Shown: positions 20,363-32,340 of the stretch, piece after piece
Numbering within the stretch: position 1 is the first letter of the stretch
How the letters are laid out: every line of letters begins with the position of its first letter
Assembly: GCA_023238725.1 (NCBI GenBank)
Contig: CM041545.1
Span: 11,129,782-11,193,781 of the forward strand
Direction: 5' to 3'
Length of the DNA stretch: 64,000 nt
Source of the DNA: Scortum barcoo
Taxonomy: Eukaryota > Chordata > Actinopteri > Centrarchiformes > Terapontidae
Position numbers and translations under genes: made by a program
Notes under the pieces: model-generated
Told to the model about the DNA's origin: nothing
Seen by the model: the letters and a program-made list of their open reading frames with translations, nothing else
The model's database searches: none

Positions 20363-22288
20363 ATGGATAGACCAACCACATCAAAGTTGATGGATACACC
20401 AAAAGTTAGCGTTGACACTGTTCTCCCGCTGATCAAGTCTTTCTTTAACAGACTTTCAGCAGAGCAGTGGGCAGAGTTGAGGGCAGGTTCCCCCAGTGAT
20501 GCCACAAAAGTTATGTTGGTAGAACTGCTCTTGGATATAATTATATCCGTGTCTAAATCTTTGTTGGCAGCTGTCAGGAGCACACATGACTACGTCCCTG
20601 AGGACCATGTTCTCTTCAGTCTGGGTAACACGCTCCCACAGAGTTTTGCTGAGGTCCTCAACGTTGAGGACGAAGTTGTCTGTGCGAGCTCAGAATACCT
20701 CTCTCATTTAGTTGCACAGGAGGTTGCCGAGAGTCTGAATTCTGTCCTCGACACTAGTGGGGATACAGAAAATCAGCCTGTAGAAGAGCAGCACATCAAT
20801 TCCACCAGCAGAATTAATTCTATGTTGACTCATGTCTGCAGGATGTTAAAGGCATTCATGTGCAAAATGAAAGTTGTCTGCACACCTCAACCACGCAGAC
20901 AAAGAAAACGTCCAGAAACCAAAACGTCCAACCAACCAGTTCCAGAAGAACTAAGTATTAAGGAGAAGAAGTTGGCAGACGATAAAAACTTCCAGTCATT
21001 AGTAAGAAAAATTGATTCATTGACCCTGATAAGTATATTTTCAGGCAGCCCCGTTAAATGTGACAATGGGTCACTGAAACAAAAGACCCAAGAAAAGATC
21101 TCTTCAGGGAGCAGCTCTGTTAAGGTAGTCGTCCAGAACATAATCAGGAAGGAGGTGAGTAATATCATCGAACCTCTTTTAGACGACCTTTCTGATGAAA
21201 GGTACGAGATGCTACAATCCAAATTGTCTCAAGACATTGAAATTATAGCAAAAGAAATTGCTGAGATTGTTGTGAAAGTGAGAAGTTTAAAACCGATGCA
21301 CAATGCAAAACACAGAAGGGAAAACAAAAGGTTAGTGAGGGAAGTGCGTATCAAGATCAAGACCTTTTTAGGTACACACTTTGCCAAAGCCTGGGTACAC
21401 AGATTAATGGCCTACCTTAAGAAAAAGTTCCACACACATTCCAAAGTTGAAAGTAGGGAGTCTACTGAGTCACTAATAGATGAAGTCGACTTTCTGATTC
21501 AGACAGAGGATGGTAAACTGCCACAGGAGGTAAATAATTTTGTATTCACAGGAGATCTTAAAGATTTTCTCTTCCATTATGTCACAGATGGGATGGCCGA
21601 AATTGTTCCTGTATCTTGCTGGGAGGAATCTTGCAGACCAGCGCATGTTTCTCTGTCATATTTGGTGCGTGCTGACATAGAGAACAAAGCGTGGAGTTTC
21701 CCGGGATTGATGAGGTGGTGGCTGACCACTCAGGGTCACAGCCACACTAAGAGGGTGACTCACGCTATAATGGGCCCTAAGGCAAAGGCACCAATAGAGA
21801 TCATTCAGGTGGCCTCGGTGAATGAATCTGTAATGACTGATGCATTGTCACCTGCCAAATCTGCCACGTCTGCTCAGGACAAAAAGACTGAAAAAAAAGA
21901 AAAATACGTGACAGTACTTATAGAAAAACTGGTAACAAGGACCTTCAAGAAAACAAAAATTTCCTTCCATACCAAAGACCCAAAGGATATCATCAGGGGT
22001 CTTACTGAAAAAATATTGCCCAAAGTTGAGGGCTTAGATTTAGACATTAGCCCTAAAACATTGAAAACTCTAGACAAGGTAGTTTTCAAGCACCTCTGTA
22101 AACAGTGGAGGTGTGCTGAGTTGCTACTGGTTGCCATGACAATCGAGGAGCCAGCACTTGAAAATTGCATAGCCGCCTTTTTAAAATCTCATCTCACAAT
22201 TCAACAAAGATGCCACAACACCATCTGCAAGTTCTTTTCTGCTATTGGCGATGTAATTGCTAAGCCCTTTACCGCCTCCAAGACATAA
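20363..22288 (+). CDS. Intronless gene, uncharacterised 641-aa protein
   Basis: An uninterrupted frame runs from ATG 20363 to TAA 22286-22288 (641 aa). It is the only long single-exon frame in the window with a matching promoter and poly(A) signal. I do not recognise the family. The protein has no signal peptide or membrane segment and looks helical and basic. An N-terminal helical stretch (VDTVLPLIKSFFNRLSAEQW) is followed by a hydrophobic helix pair; a basic linker (RRQRKRPETK) lies near residue 195. A second helical block (IIEPLLDDLSDERYEML) shares an LSxExxxxL core and a downstream VRS with the first, suggesting an old internal repeat. A KR-rich block (AKHRRENKRLVREVRIKIKT) and a long helical C-terminus complete it. 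The frame has no stops and its base composition is ordinary. A second in-frame ATG at 20390 would give 632 aa; neither has a strong Kozak context. It may be an old retrogene. Confidence 0.8.
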   Translation: MDRPTTSKLMDTPKVSVDTVLPLIKSFFNRLSAEQWAELRAGSPSDATKVMLVELLLDIIISVSKSLLAAVRSTHDYVPEDHVLFSLGNTLPQSFAEVLNVEDEVVCASSEYLSHLVAQEVAESLNSVLDTSGDTENQPVEEQHINSTSRINSMLTHVCRMLKAFMCKMKVVCTPQPRRQRKRPETKTSNQPVPEELSIKEKKLADDKNFQSLVRKIDSLTLISIFSGSPVKCDNGSLKQKTQEKISSGSSSVKVVVQNIIRKEVSNIIEPLLDDLSDERYEMLQSKLSQDIEIIAKEIAEIVVKVRSLKPMHNAKHRRENKRLVREVRIKIKTFLGTHFAKAWVHRLMAYLKKKFHTHSKVESRESTESLIDEVDFLIQTEDGKLPQEVNNFVFTGDLKDFLFHYVTDGMAEIVPVSCWEESCRPAHVSLSYLVRADIENKAWSFPGLMRWWLTTQGHSHTKRVTHAIMGPKAKAPIEIIQVASVNESVMTDALSPAKSATSAQDKKTEKKEKYVTVLIEKLVTRTFKKTKISFHTKDPKDIIRGLTEKILPKVEGLDLDISPKTLKTLDKVVFKHLCKQWRCAELLLVAMTIEEPALENCIAAFLKSHLTIQQRCHNTICKFFSAIGDVIAKPFTASKT

Positions 22289-22348
22289 TTAGGCAGGGTT
22301 GACATCATTTAGGTGACCTTTCTATTTTTTTTCCTTCAAAATGAACGT

Positions 22349-22354
22349 AATAAA
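22349..22354 (+). terminator. Poly(A) signal of the intronless gene
   Basis: AATAAA lies 61 bp after the stop codon, so the 3' UTR is short. Confidence 0.65.
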
Positions 22355-22391
22355 GAGCTCCAGTCCTGCCCCACATCCAGGTTACTTTCTC

Positions 22392-22436
22392 CTCCACTGG
22401 CCTCTGTCCTTTATAAAGTGGCAGAGGCCAGTGGAG
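22392..22436. repeat. Perfect 15-bp-stem hairpin after the poly(A) signal
   Basis: CTCCACTGGCCTCTG (22392-22406) pairs exactly with CAGAGGCCAGTGGAG (22422-22436). The 15-nt loop itself contains the palindrome CTTTATAAAG. It begins 38 bp beyond the AATAAA. Confidence 0.75.
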
Positions 22437-22868
22437 CAGGAGGTTAGCTGGTAATAGATAGATCAGTGGTTAGGTTTACTCCGGGTGCTCTGGTTCACCT
22501 ACGTTTCAAAATTAAATTAAAATAAATAAATAAATAAAAACTGGAATTGCATTTCTTTGCTCATCACTCTAATTATTTACTATTAGAGGTGTAAATACTC
22601 AGCTTGGATCAAATATCACTTGATTCAGTTTTACTAATGCATTTCATTTGTGTAGAAAATACAAAGATTTATGTTTTTGCACCAGTGTTTTTGCATCTTA
22701 ACAATATAGCAAATATTTTTTTTTTTAAGTCAAAGCTTATATAACATTTGCTTTCAAGATAAAAGTCTCAATAGAACTCATTCGTCAAAATTAGGACAAA
22801 TTATAGAAATTGTCTTACTCTGAGTACACAGCTTCTAAGCATCATTCAGTCTTGTTTTGATTTTACAG

Positions 22869-23035
22869 TCCAGATCGGTTTATCAACTAAAGGGTCAGAT
22901 AGTCGACTCAGAATATGATGAAGAAGGAAAACTGGATTTACACTGCATAAAGCCTTTCACTGGTACAGTTCATACGGACTACGTTCAAAGTGAAGATCTG
23001 CTCAAATACATTAATTATCACTTTATCTCAACAAC
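22869..23035 (+). CDS. Exon-like open stretch, unrecognised
   Basis: After TTGATTTTACAG (acceptor-like, ending at 22868) a frame reads SVYQLKGQIVDSEYDEEGK and on to TDYVQSEDLLKY. Its composition looks like protein, not random AT-rich DNA. No partner exons or donor were identified. It could be the relic of a gene adjoining the intronless gene. Confidence 0.2.
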
Positions 23036-23419
23036 TCTTATTTCTTCATTATTTCCGGAAGTGAAATTGTGTTCTATAAAACTTTGCATGAACTTTAGTT
23101 CACAAAACTCAATAAGAGAGCTTAACTTTCGTTAATGGAGAGTTATACCACCTGGTCGAGGACTTACTGTAACCTGCAGAAGGAAAATATGTCTGTGAAT
23201 TTTTTTATATTCTACCAATTTGATGCAGTTTGTAAAAATGGTGATGGTTTCTAAGTAAGTTGTATTTTTTCATATAATTTCTCAGAATGTGTTTACGTCC
23301 TGATTTGATTTACTATGTCTATGTCTATATTCAAGTTTAAACAATATTTAAATGTACTTTTCTGCATTATAGGAAGTTGGCAATACTTAGAAGAATTAAT
23401 TCATATGTTTGGGTATTGT

Positions 23420-23545
23420 TGTAGGTGAGGAAGGTTTGGACCCAAATGCAGGACAAGATGAGATAGGACAGGGCTGATGTAGACCACAATGCACTTGCAA
23501 TTGCTTGCTGGCAGGCAGACAGGTCAACAGGCAGGCAGGTATATT
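23420..23545. repeat. Possible dispersed repeat fragment
   Basis: GAAGGTTTGGACCCAAATGCAGGA and a GGCAGGCAGACAGG tract are strings I associate with a common teleost repeat. Boundaries are approximate. Confidence 0.3.
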
Positions 23546-23549
23546 CAAT

Positions 23550-26500
23550 GTAGATTTCATGCGATGAACACAAAGTGTAGTGTGAATGTTAAAATTTGAC
23601 TATTGTAGTTGATTCAACTCAGTTTTCACTGCAGTTCTCTTAAATCTTACTCGTTTAATCATGTCTGGTGTAAATGATATGCAGCAGTGAAAACATGTTG
23701 TTCTTTCAGTGTGCTGTGCTACCTCCAAGTGGCCAAAGGAAAAAAAAAAATCACTTATTCAGGTTTATGATGTTACATGGAGTGTTTTATGGGAAGTCAG
23801 GTGACTGAACATACCAAAGTTTAAGTTATATCACCTCTTGTCATAACAGTGTTATTACACATTTATTGTGTGTCATCTGAAATGAATGGTGGTCACTAAG
23901 GGGTATTGTTTTGCTTACCAATGGATCCTTACTACGGGGTAGGCCCAATGACCCGTCTAAAATATGGCACAAACAACCTAAAACGGCCAGAGAATTCAAA
24001 CCAACTGTGTGCGTGTGTATGTTCTGTCCTCAGTTTTCTTTTTTATATCACACATGGACCGGGTGGATAGCAGAAAAACCTTTATGGACAGTGGCCCAGG
24101 AGAGCCAATGTATCCATCAAACAGGCTTAAAGAGGAAGGAAGAGTCCATTTGACACAGATAAACCAGAACACCTGCTCTCAGGTCTGTCCTGCTGTACCA
24201 AAGTAGGCTAAGTCAAAAGGAGCGTGTTTAACTGTGAGTCCAGAGTGCCATCCGCTGCGTCCAGGAATGAGTTGTGTTTTCTGCTGTCTGCCAAATAAAT
24301 GTCAAGGCAATAGCTCGTTCTCCAAGTGGTTTCCTGTGGCACCCTGCAGAAAGTCAAATGCCCCTCGGCAAAATAGGAACACAGATATCCCAGCGTGCAA
24401 CAGGACAATACAGAGCAACAAAGGGCTAACTAAAGCTCTACTTGAAGAGCGAGCGAGAGAGAGAATACATTTCTACAGTACAATGCTTGCCGTCATCCAA
24501 CAAACATGTTCTGAGTTGTTCCTATTGTGTCAGGAGCCGCTGTAGTCCACTATGTAAACATCCCCTCAGTAACCCATCACGACTATATTCAGACCCTGAG
24601 CAGGAAGTGATTTCATATCCAGCATCCGCCTCAGTCTTCCTCTCTCAGGTGGTGAATGTTCCAGGCGGCCGACCTCCCAGACCCAAGGAGGGGGTGACAG
24701 GGCCCAATGCAAGGGGGGGGGGGGCTCGGCTGGATTTTAGTAGTACACTTCAATGGTATGGCCAATAAAACTTATGTTATTCACAGTTCTTTCCACCATT
24801 TCACTAATTCTTTGGATCCTTTCTTTATATTCTTTATATCGTGAAAACATGTTTACGTGTGGCCTGCCACACAAGCCCGAGCTACAGTGTGTTAATACGA
24901 GGACATCTGTTTTTTGTTTTCTACTTCAACTTTAATTTAAAGCAGTTATAACCAATGTTTTTATGTACTATGTAACATGACAATGTGAGAACGATACGAC
25001 CATGTGCAAAAGGTTGCCTGTAGTGATAAACATATAAAAAATCTGTTATTTTGCGTTTAAATTTAATTTCATTTAACTTTAAGTGTGTTTTGGTAGTTAA
25101 CACTCCATCTACTGGAATATTATAACTACTAGAATTACCATAGCGGTTATTTTGACCATTCATACATTATTTACATTTCAATAATCAATATAAAATCTAA
25201 GAATAAATTATATTTAGTGTTAGGATAGGTAATAATAAACATCAACAACAACAATCAACAGCATAAACAATTAGCAGATGGAATGACAGCAGATGCAGAA
25301 TTGGAGGTGTCCAGTCGGCTTCTTTTACGAGGGGGAATTATCTCTGAATCGCTGTCAGAGCCAGTATGAGCCAGTGTCTACTCTACTTTACTCTTTATTG
25401 TCTTCAAATCAACTAGAAAAAAAAATTTGCTAGGCAACAGTGAAAGAGAAGTGAAATTCTACACTGTCTATAATGTCATATAAGGTCATAATATAAGGTA
25501 TGGGTCAATATCACTGTTATGGGATTTCTAGGTAGAAATACTCAGAACTCTTTTGTGTTTTGTATTAGAATAAAAAATACAAAACAATATTAGAATAAAA
25601 TATACACACATTTAGGAAAAGTCAGGGTCCTATAGTTACATGGGTTTCATTTCAACAAAGTTATTACATTGCAAAATTTAAAAACAGTCAAAATGACCGC
25701 CTTTGAGTACCTACATGTAAAATGATTTTTACCATATAAATTATCTACTGTATATTTACATACATTAAAAACACAGTTCTTCCATACTTTATTGATTCTT
25801 TTTAGTAGGTGCACTGCAAAAAATTAAATATTTATACATTTAATGCTACAAGCCATTAGCTATAATTATGTGACATTTACATTATTAAGCATTAAACAGA
25901 TGTATGTAAAATCAGGTAGAAGTGGCCCCTAAAACTGCTGCTGCAGAGAGAGAAAGATCTTATGAGTTCAGAACATTTACTTGGATTTGTAGACTTTTTA
26001 AAGTTATTTTGTGTTTTCTTTTTCTTTTTTTTTTTTTTTACACAGACTCATTTATTGTTTTCGCAGTTTATAAAAACATACATTTCAAATGTCTCTTTGC
26101 TTTCTAGTAATTGTGGACAATTAACCTTAGTGCGAGAACCAACCAATATAATATCCACTGTGGACCTGTCCCGACGGCAAACACTGATTACAAGAGAACA
26201 AGCGGAGCCAAAGAACCTGCCAGGAGCTCAGAAGTCCACAAAAACGACAGACATGCTTGGCTGGAGGTTGTAAAAACTCTTATGAGGGAGCTATAAGGTT
26301 CACACTGGGCCAGAGCCAAGAAAGTGCTATCGTACTGCATTAAAACATACTCTCCCACATGGACAACTATGTAACACCCGAGGTTTGTACGCACACAGTG
26401 TGTAATGTGTGAATGGTAATCAAGAATGATAAATCAGTGACAGGTAGAGGCGGGAATTAAAAAGAAATAACTAAAAGGAGACAAAAGGGATTTAAGTGAT

Positions 26501-27590
26501 TCAAGGGACAAAGATAATGGAACTTTTATTTAAAAAGACAAAAAAACAAACTTCCAATTTTCTCAGTACAACACTTTTGGGACATAATGTGTTCGTGGAA
26601 GAAAATTAATCACTCTTCCATTTCCAGGTTGAGAGACCAAGCTCTAAAACAAGCCTTACATTGGTGTGAGCTAATCAATGCGGTACGTTTACAAAAGCAC
26701 CGAGGCCGAACGCAGTATCATTTATTATTTTGTTAAATGCCTGAAAACATGACAAAGTTGACTTCCTTGAAACCCTTGAGCTGTAACCACAATGAAAAAA
26801 ACAGTATGAGGAAAGACATATAAAACATGATTAATAGTTGGTTTTATGGCTACATGGCAAGAAAATATAATAGAGATTATGGATGTGTTTGATTCCTTTG
26901 AATGACTCCAGTCTGTGAGGAGACATGAGGTCACATGAGCAAAAACAAACAAAGAGTGCTGAGTGATTCAAGTTGACAGCTGAGACAAAAAAGGCCGTTT
27001 TTCACAAGCAGAGACAGTGAAAGGATAGTGACAACTACACACACCTGTGCTGACCTTCAACGTAAATGGCCCTTTCAGTCTTGTTTGCTAGGATGTGTGT
27101 GTGTGTGTGAGACAGAGTGAGTTCTGGTCTAAAAGCTAAATAAACACACTGAGTGGGGTCACAGATTCTTCAAACAGGTGTCTTGAGGGCAATTTCAGTA
27201 GAGAGCTGTCTCTGCTGTCAAAAAGAAAGCCAAATTATGCAGATATAACATCCAGGTCAATCAAACCAGGTGATCAGAAAGTGCAATTATACCGTCACAA
27301 GTCTCTGCTTTTAATGTGACCACAGTGTTGCCGAGCTGAGGCTGAACTACGATCAGATCAGAGGCAGGGGCAACCTGTCTGCCTCCCATCTGCGAATCCC
27401 TGCTGTGAGGGGGCTTGGGAACAACCTGCCACAGACGGAGAAACGAAGGCTGAAACGAGGAAACCCAAAATAAATGAAAGGAGGAAGCAACAGCAGGTGG
27501 TGCTGAGAAACAAACAAACACGGGGCTTGTTTTACACCCACCTGCTACCACCGGCTGTCCTTTATGAGCTACTGACAGACCACAAATGGC
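23550..27590. other. Gene-poor stretch
   Basis: No convincing coding exon. It contains a G-run (24712-24724) and poly-T tracts (26024-26039). Many short open frames lack splice or homology support. Confidence 0.4.
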
Positions 27591-27599
27591 AATCAGACA

Positions 27600-27865
27600 G
27601 ATGAACTGTGAATTTTCGTGCAGACATTCGTGGTCTCCAGAGGACGAGTCCTCTCGTAGGTGACCCCCCTCACCTTCCCTCTAGCGCCAGCATGAGGTTG
27701 ATAGTTGTGGTTTTGAGTGAAATGTCTAAAAAAATGACTGCATGGATTGCCATGAAACTTGACTCACACATTAATATTCCCCAGCAGGATAATTGTAATA
27801 ACTTTTGGGGATCCCTTAACATTTCTATCACTTTCCACATGCTATCAGCAGAATTAATTTAAAAT
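27600..27865. repeat. Teleost dispersed repeat (ACCATGAGGTTGA family)
   Basis: The sequence reads TTCGTGCAGACATTCGTGGT ... CTCTAGCGCCAGCATGAGG ... GCATGGATTGCCATGAAAC and then a second unit of the same pattern. I associate this with an abundant percomorph repeat, also present near 35.3-35.7 kb and 51.8-52.1 kb in other states of decay. Confidence 0.5.
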
Positions 27866-28190
27866 GTCAAAAATAAAAGTATTCAGTATGCAGAATGGTC
27901 CCTTTGAGATTGTTGTATTATTATATTACAAAATTATATTGCTTACTGATGCGGCATTTTAATGCAGCAGCTGGATGAGGTGAAGCTCATTTTGACTGCT
28001 GGGTTTGGGAGATATGGTTGTTGTGTCTAATGTAGAGCTTTTGCCTTGTCGCTGAAATGTGCTGGAGCTTGACAATACTTGATTAAAAACACAATATTAC
28101 CACTGAAAGGTGCTATAAGTATAAAGTTGTGTACAATGGACAGTATAGTACTTGAGTAAATGAAGTTAATCACTTTCCACTATTGAAACA
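27866..28190. repeat. Teleost dispersed repeat (GCAGAATGGTCCC type)
   Basis: Contains AAAAGTATTCAGTATGCAG, AATGGTCCC, GCATTTTAATGCAGCAGCTG and a final TACTTGAGTAAATG ... CACTTTCCACTATTG. The ordered motifs match the element at 53.15-53.68 kb. Confidence 0.55.
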
Positions 28191-28199
28191 ATAAAAAAT

Positions 28200-31100
28200 G
28201 TAATAATTTATCATTATTATAATTTTTAATTATTTAGCTTTTATTTTATCTTACCTGATTGCAAGTAACTGATAACTGGAATAAGATAATGTATTCAAGC
28301 AGCTGAGGTTACATTTTTTTTTATTTTTATAATTTTATAATTAATGGTTAATAAATCATTTATCAATGCTGTGTAGACCACTAATAACCCAAGAACTATG
28401 TGTGGTTGCCAGGTTGTGAATAACCCATCTGACTGGTGGCTCTTCTTCCACCACAACTTCTTTTGTGCTGAAAATAAAGATAGATTAAACAAAAAGGAAA
28501 AAAATGAAACGTTGCATTAACTATCACAACCGTTCAGGATTTTCAGGCTGTCTGCTTAGGTGGAGGAACTGGAACGTGGCGCATCACTCTCCTGCTAAAA
28601 GCTGCGAAGTAACACTGAGGGATTTGAAAAAGACGGTACCAAAGGCTCAGCTGCGAGATAAGAGTTAATTGCTTTAAGTTTCCTGACAAAGATGGAGTAA
28701 CGAGAGGTCGCTAAAGCCGTCTGAAACCTTTATACCTTGCAACTCTGGGAATCCTTTCCATTTACTCTCCCTCCTTTGCTCTTTGACCCGCTTTCCTCCC
28801 CCTTCTCACACACATACAAACACACACACACACAAATGGAGATAAACGTTGTTGCGGAGAGAAGGAGTCACAATCACAGAATGCTGATTGAACGGTGAAA
28901 CTGACTAGGCGCAGACAGCCGACGGACCAAGATGCTGATAAGAGCTGCTAGTGAGGCGGGTGATCAGTGGTCAAACACCATCTGTACGTGTGTCTGGATG
29001 TTTGTGCTCCTGTTTAAACTCACCACCGCCTCACCGCTGTTATTAAATGCCACCCACATCATGTCCGCTCAGATACAAACGGACTATCTTGATGGTCTTT
29101 TTAAGCTAAATCTGTGGTTTGAGTCGCTTGCTGTTTAGAGCTCATTTTTATTTCTGCATTTCTCTCCTCTTGATTGCTTATTTTGTTGTTTTAACCCTCA
29201 TGCGTCATTATGGACATTTTTGTCCCTTAATGACTTAAGAGGGTAGTAAATTAAACTGATGCCTGAGGGTTAATATTGTCTATCCCACAATACGGGTGTC
29301 CCGTCAACATATCTTAATGTCACTACAGTCACGTCATTTCAACATTTATATTTTACAAAACCACAACAGCTGATTTGTTTTGTAAGAAACGTAATGCCAT
29401 CAGAATGATCAAAGTTCACTTAACCTGAAGAGGAAATGCTGAAGAACGTAACCTGCCAAGTTTTGAAATGTTGAATGGCCAGTAAATCAAATGCAGATTT
29501 TCATTTTTCATTCCTCAATTTCCACTCCTGCAACATGTTAACTGTATTAAAGTTGAACTAAAACCAGTCTTTCCCGGACCTTAAAGTGGCTATAATAAAT
29601 ATTTTCATAATATCGTTGTATCAAATCCATCACGAAGGGTGCATTTTCCAAAAAAAAAGCACAGAAAACCCAACTGTATACTACCTGATCAGCACCAAAC
29701 AACAGACAGACATTTAACATCTTATGGGGTTGGTAGAGACCAAACAGAGAGAAAAAAAGGAATAAATATTAGACTTCCACTTCCATTTGCCAGGTGGCTA
29801 GAAAACTCCACCCTGGTCACCTTTCTACAGCTTGTGTGGTGCAAAACTGTAGCGCTTCCTGTCCTAGAAAAAACAGGGAACTGCAAACATGCAAAACAAG
29901 GATAAGGATAACTGGCTAGTATGGAAAGTAACAGAAACTTTTCATGCATTAGGGTAGGTTATGGTTTAGTTTAGTGGAAACGCAGTTAACCGACAGCTGA
30001 GCAGCAGCCCTGTGACGGCGACATCCAAAATCATGTTAGGCCCCTTTGTGCCCAGTAGCCTCCGATGGCGCCTTTCCATGTGAGAGCCGTTTCATTTTTC
30101 AGCCTGATAAATCCCTGAGCACAGACTGACAGGCTCTCTGGGAAGACGGATGGGCCTGCAGAGACTTGTTAAAAGGGGAAACCTCACCGTGCTCCTTGGA
30201 CCGGGAGTTGGGTTGGGGGGGGGCATTGTCTAATACATTAGGCTTTAAATCTTACCTCCAGTCAGAAAGCACAACACACATCCATATAGTTTCTGTGAGG
30301 GAAGCCTGAAGTCATTTATATGTGTGTACATGTGTGCTTACCTGATTAAACTAGGGAGTTCTCCCTGTGTGGGATGTCGGCACTTCATTATGTTTTTTTT
30401 TAGTTTTTTTTTTTTTTTTGAGGTTCTCGCTGCTTGGGAGTTGTGTTTTTCGGTGTATACATTACATGCTGGGAAATGGTGCAGATGGTGCCAATGACAG
30501 AGATCCAAGAGGATGATTAAAAGGTGGAGAGACAGAAACACGAATATTGGCATCTGCTGAGGAGGAAACACAGTCATTTTGTTTCCCTGAATGCAACCTG
30601 ATCCAGACCCGGTGTGGTCGAGGAAGAATTGAATTTATTTTTATTGAGCTGTTTTCAAAAATAAACTGGCAGTGGGGGTGACCGGCATGTCTACGTACCT
30701 CCTGCGGCGAAACACAGACAATGTCGTACATATCATCTCTCTTTCACGCTGTATGAGGCCTAAGTGCTACGTGTTCAATGCGCAAAGTTTCCCCCTGCAG
30801 AAATCACAACAGAGATTATCTGTTTTACACCTTCTCACTGTTGGTGGAGGTGCTACAGATACCAGGCAATGTTATTGCCAAAACAGACCACCCTCTTTGT
30901 CTATGTGCGCTTCAACATAGCAGATTTCTAAATCCACGGCTGCTGCACAGCATGGTCATGACCGGCTTTTATCCCCATCTCAGTCCGCCCTTCCCTCCCG
31001 TTCATCTCCTCGTCCATCAGCCAGCGCTGTGACTCATGTATTATTGTAGCGTTAACGCAGGGAAGCACCCGTCAACCGGAAGATCTGCTTCTGGAGATTG

Positions 31101-32100
31101 AGCCAGTGACTAAAAGACGCTTCCTGCCTCCCCACCCCTTATTCCCCTTCTAATGTTGCCTACGGAGCCTTCACATCAACATTAAAAGCCTCATGCTATA
31201 GCTGTGCTAAATGATTTCTATCCATTTAAACAGTAGATTAGAGCTGTATGCTTATATAACCACTGTTGAAAAAAACAATCATGTCATTCACGCTGTGGCA
31301 AATTTATTACACAGTCAGCCAACTGTTGTCTGCATGATAAACATCTGTCACATTCAAATGAATTGTGACAACATAAACAGTGGAGGGGAGACGTGCAGAC
31401 TTGGCGAACAGCAAACTCGACATTTTGCTTGCTGCCACTGCCCACCACTGTCCCTGCAGCATGCCATATGAAACAGAGGTCGCGGGGTCACAGCAGGTTT
31501 GCATTGAATCAAGCGCAAAATACACCCTAACACATGTTACAGATGTATCCTCCACTTCTCACTAACAATACATCTACATTTATGTCAAGGGATCGAGGAG
31601 AATTTTGGGCCAAGCAGGGCAGATAATCACAACCAGGCTGGTTCGGGCTAGAGGAATGAGTGAAGGCTCAGACGATGAGGATCAAAGACGGGGAACAATT
31701 GGGAGATGCTGCTCACTTGATGTCAAATGGCGGGGTTAACTGGGCTGATGTGCGTGGATGAAAAGGCGGGAGCAGCAAATCTGCCCCGCTTCTCTTAACG
31801 CTCGCCAGGGTGGGGCCGTGCGGGAGGCGCTGGGCGAGCGAGCCTGCAGGATCAAGATAAATTCAGAGGGGAGTCGATAGGAAGCGCTCTCACATCACTT
31901 CCTCTCTTTGTTTTGGCCACTATTTTCAAGGCTTGGAATGTAGTTCCTGTCGAGAGGTGAAGGAATTTCAAAACAAGTTCATTAACCTCTGCGTGGGGGA
32001 CCACTGAGGTGGGAAAGGGTGTGTGTGTGTTGTTGTGTTTGTGAATGAATGGGTTTGTGGAGAGGGCATTGACGTGTGTGTTTTCACCGTCTCTGTTGCA
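28200..32100. other. Gene-poor stretch, possible regulatory DNA
   Basis: No gene recognised. Sub-regions at 28530-28760, 30000-30180 and 31700-31860 have higher GC and complexity than the surroundings and no repeat signature, which would fit conserved non-coding elements; this is inference. Confidence 0.3.
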
Positions 32101-32106
32101 TTTTAG

Positions 32107-32340
32107 GTACAATTTCTACAATCAGACTGCAGTAACCCAATCCAGTGCAAGTGGTTTCTTAACAACTGTGCGTCCCATGTCCTGTATGTGTCCCAGGGTC
32201 TGTGGGAGAATGAGAAAACTCGAGCACCACACCCTCCTCACATCCTGTGGCAGGCCCGTCCTTGTGTGTCTCAGGCCGGGGTCCAGAGGCATACCAAAGC
32301 CCTGCAGTCCCAGCACACTGACATAAACACTAACCCTTAA
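32107..32340 (+). CDS. Exon-like 77-codon frame with acceptor and poly(A) signal, doubtful
   Basis: A pyrimidine-rich tract ending TTTTAG (32101-32106) is followed by 77 open codons to TAA at 32338. An AATAAA follows at 32473-32478. The frame contains five cysteines and begins VQFLQSDCSNPIQCKWFLNN. I recognise no family and see no upstream exon. It could be the last exon of an unannotated transcript or chance. Confidence 0.2.
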   Translation, partial: VQFLQSDCSNPIQCKWFLNNCASHVLYVSQGLWENEKTRAPHPPHILWQARPCVSQAGVQRHTKALQSQHTDINTNP

